NCBI GenBank assembly: GCA_934141575.1
Contig: CAKPCJ010000002.1
Span: forward strand, 1 to 64,000
Origin: an uncultured Bacilli bacterium
GTDB taxonomy: Bacteria > Bacillota_I > Bacilli_A > RF39 > UBA660
Length of the DNA stretch: 64,000 bases
Direction: 5' to 3'
The stretch's first letter is position 1, and each line of letters starts with the position of its first letter. A program made the position numbers and the translations under genes. Shown piece by piece: positions 26,409 to 34,857 of the stretch. The notes beneath the pieces are model-generated. The model saw only the letters and a program-made list of their open reading frames with translations. It ran no database searches and was not told the DNA's origin.

Positions 26409-28973
26409 CTATTTTAATTCATACCAATTATTACCACTATCAATTTCAACAACCAATGGTACAGAAAGTTTATAAGTATTTTCCATAGTTTCCTTTACTA
26501 TTTTTTCAATTTCTTCTCTTTCTTCATTAACAACATTAAACATGAGCTCATCATGTATTTGGATAATCATTTTACTTTTTAACCCTTTTTCTTTTATTTT
26601 CTGATAAATTTCTATCATAGCCTTTTTTATTATATCTGCACTTGTTCCTTGAATAGGAGTATTCAATGCCATTCTCTCGCCACTGCTTCTTATCATATAA
26701 TTAGTATTTTTAAGTTCATCTATTACTCTTCTCCTGCCCATTAAAGTAGTCACTGTAAATGTTTCATACGCCTTTTTTATAACCTTATCCATGTATTCTT
26801 TAACACCAGGGTATTCTTCAAAATACTTATTCATAAATTTTTTAGCATTAGCGGGCGAAATGCCTATATCCTCTGACAATCCAAAAGCACTTATACCATA
26901 TATTATGCCAAAGTTTACTGCTTTAGCATGTCTTCGCATATCTTTTGTAACAGCTTCTATTGGTACATCAAAGATATCAGAAGCAGTTTTAGTATGTATA
27001 TCTATTCCGTTAATAAATGCACTTTTAAGTTCATCAACTCCAGAATAATGAGCGAGTATTCTAAGTTCAATCTGAGAATAATCACTAGTTATAAATATAC
27101 TATTATCTTCAGGAATAAAGCACTTTCTAACTAACCTACCAACCTCATATCTAATAGGAATATTTTGAAGATTAGGTTCACTAGAAGAAAGACGACCTGT
27201 TCTAGTAAGTGTTTGATTGAATATAGTATGAATTTTTCCATCTTCCATTATATAAGGTTTTAATCCAACAATATAAGTCCCATATAATTTAGTAAGCATT
27301 CTATATTCAATAATTTTAGGTATAATTGGATGTTTATCGATCATCTTGGCTAAAACATCTGCATTTGTTGAATATCCACTCTTGGTTTTTTTACTACTTG
27401 GAAGGGACAATTTTTCAAATAAAACTTCACCTAATTGTTTAGGAGATGAAATATTAAACTTTGTACCTGCCAAATCATAAATTTCATCTGAAATCATTTC
27501 TATTTTTACTTCAAATTCTTCTTTCATTTTATCCAAAGTATCAATATTTACCCTAATTCCAGTACTTTCCATATCCTCTAACACATATGTTAACGGAAGC
27601 TCTAAATCAGTATATAAATAACACATATTCTCATTATTTAATTTATTCTTCAACTTGTCATTTGTTTCATACAAAAACAAACACTTTTTAACACTAGAAT
27701 TTATAAATTTATCCTCATCATGTAATACATTTTCATTAAAATCAATATTATACTCAAATTGGTTTGCTAAATAAGCAACATCATCTTTCAAATTATAATT
27801 AAGTAAATAAGCCTCAATCATAATATCATCTACATCTTTAAGTTCTATGTTAAATCTTCTCAAAATGCTTAACATTTTTTTTAAATCATATGTTACTTTA
27901 AAATATTGTTTATATTTATCAACAACCTTACCAACTAAACTTTTATCAACATAGTAAAATTTACTACCATCATAAATACTCATTCCAACTATATTTGCAA
28001 AATGATAATTTATATTGTCTAGCTCTATCAAAAATGCTGAATCACTATCTATTGATATATCACTTAAATCATTAACACGAATTAAATTTATATTTTTTTC
28101 TTCTACTTTATTTGATTCATATTTTTTTACAAAAGAAAAAAATTCTAATTCTTTATACTTTTCTATTAATTCATCACTTACTATATTTTCATATTTTAAA
28201 TCCTCTAAAGTAAAATCAAGTGGAACCTCTCTATATATAGTAACCAATTCTTTACTAATCATTGCATCTTCTTTACCTAACAATAATTTTTCTTTTGTTT
28301 TACCACCAATGCTATCTATATTATCATAAATATTTTCAACAGTTTTATACTCGCTCAAAAGCTTTAAAGCTCCCTTTTCGCCTATCCCATTTACACCCTT
28401 TATATTATCTGAGGAATCTCCTGCAATCGCTTTTAGATCAATCATGTTAATTGGTTCAATACCATATATTTCATAAAATTTATCACGATTCATCATAATG
28501 CAATCATTTTGCTTTAAATGTTTTACAACTATTTTATCAGAAATAAGTTGCAATAAATCTTTATCACTACTAACTATAGTTCCAATGTAATCATTGCTTT
28601 TATCTATCCATGAAGAAAGTGTACCAATTATATCATCCGCCTCATAATTGTCTATTTCAAACCATTTAATCTTCATTAAAGTTAATAGCTCTTTAACAAT
28701 TTTAAACTGTTGTTTAAGATCATCTGGAGTTTCTATTCTTCCACCCTTATAAAAATCATATTTAGCATGCCTAAAAGTTTTTCCCTTATCAAACGCTATC
28801 AACATATATTCTGGTTTATCTTCTTGAATTATTTTATTTATCATATTTATAAAACCATAAAGTGCATTTGTAGGAATGCCCTTAGAATTTTTCATTATGT
28901 TTCCAGAATACATAGTTGCGTAATAGCTTCTGAACATTAAATTATTTCCATCTATTAAAACTACTTTCTTCAT
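26409..28973 (-). CDS. polA: DNA polymerase I
   Basis: 854 residues. It has a 5'-3' nuclease domain (VLIDGNNLMFRSYYA; EADDIIGTL; the SSDNIKGV helix-hairpin), a 3'-5' exonuclease-like middle in which the usual DxE reads ELDN and so is probably inactive (as in Bacillus stearothermophilus Pol I), and a polymerase domain with DYSQIELR, RRHAKAVNFGIIYG and QIHDELMF. Its role is Okazaki-fragment processing and repair. The ATG at 28973 is used because GGGTGAT precedes it; a GTG three codons earlier falls within that site. Confidence 0.95.
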   Translation of the reverse strand: MKKVVLIDGNNLMFRSYYATMYSGNIMKNSKGIPTNALYGFINMINKIIQEDKPEYMLIAFDKGKTFRHAKYDFYKGGRIETPDDLKQQFKIVKELLTLMKIKWFEIDNYEADDIIGTLSSWIDKSNDYIGTIVSSDKDLLQLISDKIVVKHLKQNDCIMMNRDKFYEIYGIEPINMIDLKAIAGDSSDNIKGVNGIGEKGALKLLSEYKTVENIYDNIDSIGGKTKEKLLLGKEDAMISKELVTIYREVPLDFTLEDLKYENIVSDELIEKYKELEFFSFVKKYESNKVEEKNINLIRVNDLSDISIDSDSAFLIELDNINYHFANIVGMSIYDGSKFYYVDKSLVGKVVDKYKQYFKVTYDLKKMLSILRRFNIELKDVDDIMIEAYLLNYNLKDDVAYLANQFEYNIDFNENVLHDEDKFINSSVKKCLFLYETNDKLKNKLNNENMCYLYTDLELPLTYVLEDMESTGIRVNIDTLDKMKEEFEVKIEMISDEIYDLAGTKFNISSPKQLGEVLFEKLSLPSSKKTKSGYSTNADVLAKMIDKHPIIPKIIEYRMLTKLYGTYIVGLKPYIMEDGKIHTIFNQTLTRTGRLSSSEPNLQNIPIRYEVGRLVRKCFIPEDNSIFITSDYSQIELRILAHYSGVDELKSAFINGIDIHTKTASDIFDVPIEAVTKDMRRHAKAVNFGIIYGISAFGLSEDIGISPANAKKFMNKYFEEYPGVKEYMDKVIKKAYETFTVTTLMGRRRVIDELKNTNYMIRSSGERMALNTPIQGTSADIIKKAMIEIYQKIKEKGLKSKMIIQIHDELMFNVVNEEREEIEKIVKETMENTYKLSVPLVVEIDSGNNWYELK

Positions 28974-29227
28974 AATCATCACCCAATATAATAACTATAA
29001 CATAAAAATAAAAAGAAGAAAATATTCTTCTTTATCTATATAAACACTTATCACGTGTCCCTATATATTATGATAATTAAAATTATTTGTTACCTATATT
29101 TTAACTGCTTTATTTCTCACTATTTAAATAATTTACATAACCATTAATTTTCTAAATTTTAAAACCTAAAATTTCTATTATTGGTATCTTTAAACACTCC
29201 AATATATCTTTTATTAATACAATTATT
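28974..29227. other. 254-base gap between the nucleotidyltransferase-like gene and polA
   Basis: Apart from the polA ribosome binding site it holds a terminator hairpin for the upstream gene (29012-29033: AAAGAAGAA/TTCTTCTTT with loop TATT and T residues after it) and about 190 bases of AT-rich 3' sequence. The first 60 bases past the stop stay open in another frame for about 20 codons, but no start or motif was seen. Confidence 0.5.
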
Positions 29228-32200
29228 TTACTTATGAACGCCATTATAATCAATCAATTTGACATTATTTATATAAGTATTTAATACTTGTACCATTTTA
29301 TTATAGCCATCCTCACTCATATTACTAGAAACAAAATTATCATGAGGATATTTTCCTCTTCTACTAGCTAAATGATTTTCACCAAAATCCCATATATAAT
29401 AACTATCTTTAAATTCTGAAAAATTTTTCCCAACGGACATTTTGATAAAGTCTGTTGCAGCATCAACAAATGAACCACCATTCTGCAGAATCCAATTTTC
29501 AATTCCAACTCCACCAAGGCCTCCTTGAGGAGTTTCTCCACGATTAGGTTTATATACCCCAGCTTGTTTTAAAACTTCTTTTGCAAGAAGAATATTCGCA
29601 ACAACATATTTATACTTTTTAGGATCTATTTTTTTAATTGTAGAAAGCCTATCCTGTAATGCCATATCAGTTGAATATGAAACTTTATCTGTTTTTTTAT
29701 CAAATGTTATATCTATATCAACTATAGTCTCTGCATCAATTTCAACATTTTTTAATCTAAAATCACCATCAGCAGTTAATTCTGAAGAACCATCTTTTCC
29801 AAAATTTTTAAGCATTTTTTTCTTAAGTTGTTCAACTTTACATGAATCAGATAATATTGATTTATCTAATCTCATCATAAAGTCAAAATCGCCATCACCA
29901 AGTTTATTTGTCCCTCTTCCAGTAGAACCTGTGTCAATTAATTCGACAATTCCTTCTGTTAAATCGCCATCCATATAAGTCTTCAATTGTAAATCAAGTT
30001 CACCAAGAGATTTTTTTATAACCGCAGTAATTTTTTCTCTTTTTTCATGAATTTCATAACCATACTTTTCTACTTGATCCGCAAAATGTTGTGTATCCTC
30101 TGTTATCAAATTATTTGAAAAAACATAATTATTTTCACCATAATATGATAACCCAGACATTTTTTTCCTCAATTTATCATAATCATTTGGAGTAAATATG
30201 ATTTTACCATTTTTATCAGCAACCGGAATATAAAAACCATTCATTGCAATCTCAAGTCCAACCCTAGAATCATAATCTTCCATAACTACATAATTAATTT
30301 CACTTGATGCAAATCCTGTTCTAATTCCATAATGATCTTTACCAACCACTCCAGTATAAAATACTTCCATTTTAGTCATATCCTTTTTTGCATCAAATGT
30401 CCTATTACTATCTCTAGTAATCATAAATCTATCATCATTTTTTAATACGAACCATATTGGCCCGTAAGAATTTGCAGCAGTAGAATTTATTTTATCAGAT
30501 ATTGTACTATCATTTGTTATAATCATTGACACATCAGTATCTAGCGGTGTAAAATCACTACCTGCGCTAGCACCAAGATATTCTTTTGAAATACTACCAT
30601 TTTGTAAGATATCTTTTAAATAATTAACACTTCCAATACCTTTAATGAAATCCCCTCGCTCTAAAATCATATCATAACCTGCTGCATTTCTATTTTTTTC
30701 ATCAGCCGTTGTAATTTTTTTATAAATATATTTCTTTGCTTGACTTAATGTATTGATTCCAGCAAATCCACAAAACATCCTAATAACTCTATCACCTAAG
30801 TTATAATCCAGCGTTCCGTTTGGCGACATTTTTTTTGAAAGTTCTAATAAATCGTCCATAACACTCCCAGTTAATTTAACCTCTTCAACCATTTTCTTGG
30901 CTTGTAAAGTATTATTATATAAAGTTGCTAAATGTCTACTAAAAATAAGGAGTTCATCTTTTTCCACTTGATCAAGTTCATCATACTGAATTTGTCCTTT
31001 TCTTATACTCTCGTATAATTTCGATGCAAAATCAATATTATTTAAATAATCATTAACCGACCTATTATTTGAGCCAAAGGAACACTTAATTAAATCTGAA
31101 AAAATTACTATATTTTTCCCCATTAATGTTGATGATTTCAAAACAGGTGAAATCATAGAATTATCAAAGTTAAATCCTTCAAAATTAGGATGTAATATAT
31201 CAAAGCAAGAATATATTTTTCCTACTGTAGGAATATTATTTTTAACAAAGAGTGACTCAATTTTATCAAATGTCTCAAAGGGATTGTCAGACTTTAATAT
31301 TTGAGGAGCAAGTTCTTTTCTAAATGTAAATATTTCACTTGAGTTAGACGTTAAAAGCTTTGATAATATATCCGATGCATATTGTACTTTTTTAGTATCT
31401 ATATCATTACCACACTCTAATACATATTCTCTAAAAGCGTCTTTTAGTTCAACATCTGGAATTTTTAAAAATTCAGTAACGCCCTTAAATTTGCCACTAT
31501 TAATAATATTTTTGAATTGTTTTAATATTTCACTAAAATTTGATTTTTCAGAAAAAACAAGCTCACTTGATAAAGACCTAGGGAAGAGAAAACATGATTT
31601 ATCAAAAATAATTTCTAACGCGTTTGAATTATCAGTGATAAATTTAATAGTAGTATTAAAATCCGAATTTTCACTTATAAAATGATACAAATTTTCACTC
31701 TCTAAATAGGAATCTGATTTTCTTATTTCAATATTTCTACTCTTAAAACAAGATTCTAAATTCTTGCCATTTAAATATTCAATATATTCAGGATGTTTCA
31801 CAAGTAATTGAGGTGTAATTGATTTCGTATAAAATGCTTTTTTTAATTCTTCTGGAGATTGATCCGATATAAATAATTCGGGATTTTTTATCCTAAAAGC
31901 CCCAGTTATATCTCTATAATCAGGACATTTATCCGCAAAAGTAGAATCGCTAGGTCCATACACTATCATTCGTCTAATGGCCTCATAAAACTCATCTTTT
32001 GTATATGGCTTGTAAGAGCCAAGATTGTTTTCGCTATAAATTTCCTTGGTAATTATACTAGTTCTTGTATCCGGATTATTCGTTGCATAATGAAGATATA
32101 ATGAATACATATTTTTTAGCATTTCATAATTATTTTTAGTAAAAAAATGTCCACATTCATCATCAAATTCAATAACGTTTTTTAAACCATACTCACTTAA

Positions 32201-33124
32201 AAAAGATAATACATTTCTATTTTTTAAAATTGAAAATGGGATTGAAATATCTAATAAATGAAATTCTGACAAATTCAAATATTTTAATTCACTAAGTATT
32301 TTATTTGTCACCATCTCATCTGAATTTTTTGTTAAATATTCTTCAATAGATGAATATTTAAAAAGTTGATTATACTGTTCATTTGTCAAACTTGAGTTAT
32401 TAAATTCTTGATCAATCGTATCTAAAATCGAGTCTGTCACTTTCTTTATGACTTTTTTTCTTTCAAATTCACTCTTTGAATTATTTATTTCACTTATAAA
32501 TGTATAAATATTCGTTTTTAAAAGTATCAATTCTGCAATGCTATCAAATTCACCCATAAACTGCTTTAACTGATTATCACTAATTCCAAATTCATTATTA
32601 CGATCTCTAATCAAACAATAACTTAAATCCTTGTCCTTGTATAAATCCCAATTAAAAATCAACTCTTTAAGAGAAAGCTCCCCATGATTAAATTTCCATT
32701 TTTGACTACGCAAATCATCAGAATCGCCTTCTAAAATAGGTAATATTCTATCCTTGTAAAACTCTTTCATACTTGATGAATAATCACTAGGTTTCATTTG
32801 ATCTTTGATCATTTCATACAAAGTCTCATTTAAATTCTGAATATTTTCGTCAAAACTCATTATAATCTTTTTTAAATCATTTTCACCATTATAAATACCA
32901 TAATCTAGCAATTCCCAATCTAACTGTTTTGCTTTTTCCAACCCAAACTTTTTCACTATTTGTCTATCTCTAACATCTAAACAGGTTATTGGAATCTTAT
33001 CATCTAATTTATATTCTATAAACTCACTAAATAAAAGTGTACAATTATAAACTTTAAATAAAATATCTTTCGGAAGATCTAGTTTTTTACGAAATATTTG
33101 AGTTCTTTGATACTTATACCTCAC
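29228..33124 (-). CDS. Giant protein with C-terminal class I CCA-like nucleotidyltransferase domain
   Basis: About 1,298 residues, no name known. Residues 1-820 are helical and charged with no recognised motif. A middle domain (about 825-1010) includes GSVNYLKDILQNG, the segment KDHYGIRTG, and GFYIPVADKNGKIIF. The C-terminal domain shows TGSTGRGTNKLGDGDFDF (the GS...G..DxD polymerase-beta motif, two Asp near 1079/1081) and a further Asp pair in TIVDIDITFD, then GGLGGVGIENWILQNGGSF. That last block resembles the tail of archaeal class I CCA-adding enzymes. The GTG at 33124 has AGGTGA five bases upstream. It has its own promoter. It could modify RNA or make a nucleotide; the function is unknown. 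Confidence 0.6.
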   Translation of the reverse strand: MRYKYQRTQIFRKKLDLPKDILFKVYNCTLLFSEFIEYKLDDKIPITCLDVRDRQIVKKFGLEKAKQLDWELLDYGIYNGENDLKKIIMSFDENIQNLNETLYEMIKDQMKPSDYSSSMKEFYKDRILPILEGDSDDLRSQKWKFNHGELSLKELIFNWDLYKDKDLSYCLIRDRNNEFGISDNQLKQFMGEFDSIAELILLKTNIYTFISEINNSKSEFERKKVIKKVTDSILDTIDQEFNNSSLTNEQYNQLFKYSSIEEYLTKNSDEMVTNKILSELKYLNLSEFHLLDISIPFSILKNRNVLSFLSEYGLKNVIEFDDECGHFFTKNNYEMLKNMYSLYLHYATNNPDTRTSIITKEIYSENNLGSYKPYTKDEFYEAIRRMIVYGPSDSTFADKCPDYRDITGAFRIKNPELFISDQSPEELKKAFYTKSITPQLLVKHPEYIEYLNGKNLESCFKSRNIEIRKSDSYLESENLYHFISENSDFNTTIKFITDNSNALEIIFDKSCFLFPRSLSSELVFSEKSNFSEILKQFKNIINSGKFKGVTEFLKIPDVELKDAFREYVLECGNDIDTKKVQYASDILSKLLTSNSSEIFTFRKELAPQILKSDNPFETFDKIESLFVKNNIPTVGKIYSCFDILHPNFEGFNFDNSMISPVLKSSTLMGKNIVIFSDLIKCSFGSNNRSVNDYLNNIDFASKLYESIRKGQIQYDELDQVEKDELLIFSRHLATLYNNTLQAKKMVEEVKLTGSVMDDLLELSKKMSPNGTLDYNLGDRVIRMFCGFAGINTLSQAKKYIYKKITTADEKNRNAAGYDMILERGDFIKGIGSVNYLKDILQNGSISKEYLGASAGSDFTPLDTDVSMIITNDSTISDKINSTAANSYGPIWFVLKNDDRFMITRDSNRTFDAKKDMTKMEVFYTGVVGKDHYGIRTGFASSEINYVVMEDYDSRVGLEIAMNGFYIPVADKNGKIIFTPNDYDKLRKKMSGLSYYGENNYVFSNNLITEDTQHFADQVEKYGYEIHEKREKITAVIKKSLGELDLQLKTYMDGDLTEGIVELIDTGSTGRGTNKLGDGDFDFMMRLDKSILSDSCKVEQLKKKMLKNFGKDGSSELTADGDFRLKNVEIDAETIVDIDITFDKKTDKVSYSTDMALQDRLSTIKKIDPKKYKYVVANILLAKEVLKQAGVYKPNRGETPQGGLGGVGIENWILQNGGSFVDAATDFIKMSVGKNFSEFKDSYYIWDFGENHLASRRGKYPHDNFVSSNMSEDGYNKMVQVLNTYINNVKLIDYNGVHK

Positions 33125-33141
33125 TACTATCACCTACAACT

Positions 33142-33171
33142 ATTTTATCACATTTATAACTTATAATCCAA
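33142..33171 (-). promoter_or_regulatory. Promoter of the giant nucleotidyltransferase-like gene
   Basis: On the minus strand: -35 TTGGAT, 18-bp spacer, -10 TAAAAT with TG upstream, about 17 bases before the start codon. Confidence 0.5.
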
Positions 33172-33195
33172 ATATATAAAAATTAACTGGTTAAT

Positions 33196-33224
33196 AAAAA
33201 AACTACCAATAATTATATTGATAG
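33196..33224 (-). terminator. Terminator after the GNAT gene
   Basis: 9-bp stem CTATCAATA/TATTGGTAG (one wobble) with a four-base loop and seven T residues on the minus strand. It separates the GNAT transcript from the giant gene. Confidence 0.75.
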
Positions 33225-33265
33225 CCTTTTAAACATTAAATCATTCTTTCATATATTTATGAAAT

Positions 33266-33616
33266 TTAAATATTCATTTCATAAAAATTAAAATCAAAAG
33301 AACTTCTAATTATCTTATATTTTTCGTGTTCTAATATTCTTAACATCTGAGTATTATTTTTCTCTATTTCTAAAGAAATTACATTTATATTTAACTTTCT
33401 AAACTCATTAATAAGTAAATTAAATGCCTCTTTACCATAATTATTTCCTCTATATTCTGGTTTAATATAAATATACATCATATTATTACCTTTTTTTGAT
33501 ATAGCTGATATACCAATCATTGCATTATTTAAAAGTATTTCATAATAAAAATCATATTCTACATGTCTTTCTAAAAATATGCTTGAAACACTATTATTAC
33601 TTTTTAATGTTACCAT
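33266..33616 (-). CDS. GNAT-family N-acetyltransferase
   Basis: 116 residues, slightly short for the family. Motif A is visible as YIYIKPEYRGNNYGKEAFNLL (acetyl-CoA pyrophosphate loop R-G-N-N-Y-G) and motif B as LEIEKNNTQMLRILEHEKY. The N-terminal strand-helix region is abbreviated. It overlaps the upstream NGMHRF-protein gene by 20 bases, so the two are translationally coupled. Acetylation of that partner or of a small molecule is possible but only inferred. Confidence 0.8.
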   Translation of the reverse strand: MVTLKSNNSVSSIFLERHVEYDFYYEILLNNAMIGISAISKKGNNMMYIYIKPEYRGNNYGKEAFNLLINEFRKLNINVISLEIEKNNTQMLRILEHEKYKIIRSSFDFNFYEMNI

Positions 33617-34577
33617 CTTTTTCTCCCTCCATTGTAAAGTTAAAATCTAATATATCTTTAAAATATGATTGCATAAATTCATTAAAAGATTTATATTTTA
33701 AAGTTTGTTCTTTTAATTGGTCAATTGCATTTGCTGTAAATCTATTTGACTTTAAAATCATATTTTTCGTAAATAATATTAATTCTTCATCAGAAAGAAT
33801 TGTAGATTCACCCTTAAAGTTTTTCAAAACAGAACGCCCAGTTTTACTATAATTACTATCATATTCATTTCCCAAATGAACATAGCTATTTAGATATTGT
33901 TCCATTCTTTCACTAGTTTCATATATTCGTTTAGTTTGATCAAAGCAAATATATTTATGTAAACAATACACCGTCTCACCCTTAAAATTCGTAGTCTTTT
34001 CAACTTTAGTATAAAATTCATCCATACAACTTATTGGTTGAAACATATTAATCAAATATTTGCAATATGTTTTTATAAAATCAATTTTTGTGGTTTTAAC
34101 TGGTATTGTATATCTTTTTTGCAATTCATCTTTTTCTTCATCACTATTACACCTGCATTTTGCAGATAAATACAATAATCTCATTACCATAAAACGGTGC
34201 ATACCATTAGTGAACACCAAGTATTTATTTGTATCAAATTCGATCAAACCCATTGGTTCTTCCCTGAAACTTCTCTGTAAGCCATTAATAACATTAGCAT
34301 CATCATATTCAAGCATGCTTATAGCTCTAGAATGATAACCATCTCCGCCTTCACAAAAAAATGAATCTAACGCATAAGGAAAAAACTTTGGAATACTATT
34401 TGAAATAGAATATATTCCTATCATATTTTCTACAGACACATCTTCATTAATTGATTCGCCCTGTATTTCATATTTACTTATTATTTCGTTTACACTTCTT
34501 CCATCATATATATTTTCATCAATTTGAGATATATCTATAGAATTTTTTTCAATAAATTTTTTATTACAATCATTCAT
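33597..34577 (-). CDS. Unknown protein with ParB/sulfiredoxin-like NGMHRF motif
   Basis: 326 residues. The segment LIEFDTNKYLVFTNGMHRFM (about 115-135) matches the D/NGxHR loop of the ParB/sulfiredoxin fold, which binds nucleoside phosphates in ParB, sulfiredoxin and the serine kinase SerK. No helix-turn-helix as in ParB is evident. Several Cys follow (KCRCN, YCKY). The ATG follows GGGCGTGAT, and an extended -10 (TGATATAAT; hexamer 34599-34604) lies upstream. It is translationally coupled to the GNAT gene. The function cannot be named. Confidence 0.55.
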   Translation of the reverse strand: MNDCNKKFIEKNSIDISQIDENIYDGRSVNEIISKYEIQGESINEDVSVENMIGIYSISNSIPKFFPYALDSFFCEGGDGYHSRAISMLEYDDANVINGLQRSFREEPMGLIEFDTNKYLVFTNGMHRFMVMRLLYLSAKCRCNSDEEKDELQKRYTIPVKTTKIDFIKTYCKYLINMFQPISCMDEFYTKVEKTTNFKGETVYCLHKYICFDQTKRIYETSERMEQYLNSYVHLGNEYDSNYSKTGRSVLKNFKGESTILSDEELILFTKNMILKSNRFTANAIDQLKEQTLKYKSFNEFMQSYFKDILDFNFTMEGEKDGNIKK

Positions 34578-34620
34578 ATTATCACGCCCTACAAATAAAT
34601 TATATCATATGATTAATATT

Positions 34621-34857
34621 TTAAATTATTAACTTTAGTGCCTTCCCATTAATTATTTTTTTATTCTCAAAATACATTTTTTTTGCTAGATAATACTGCT
34701 GTTCATCTAGGTAAGTATCCACACCAAATTTTGTTTTATCAGTTCTTACAAAGTCAAATTTTTCCATTATCATCCAAGAATCTTGATTTACAATTGCTTC
34801 CTCTGTTTTAATCTCATCGATTCCGCATTCGTTTCTATTTCTTTCTATGGTACGCAA
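34621..34857 (-). CDS. Hypothetical 78-residue ORF, possible gene remnant
   Basis: Begins at a TTG inside the last codons of comEC without a clear ribosome binding site. The part after about residue 25 looks protein-like (WMIMEKFDFVRTDKT, then YLDEQQYYLAKKMYFEN). It may be the C-terminal remnant of a lost gene, or translated by reinitiation after comEC. No family recognised. Confidence 0.35.
   Translation of the reverse strand: MRTIERNRNECGIDEIKTEEAIVNQDSWMIMEKFDFVRTDKTKFGVDTYLDEQQYYLAKKMYFENKKIINGKALKLII

Noticed and set aside
29165..29230. Second short open frame after the stop of the giant gene, as if the C-terminus were frameshifted
   Set aside because: The frame adds only about 20 Ile/Lys/Leu-rich codons with no motif, and the in-frame C-terminus is already complete for the fold, so chance is more likely.
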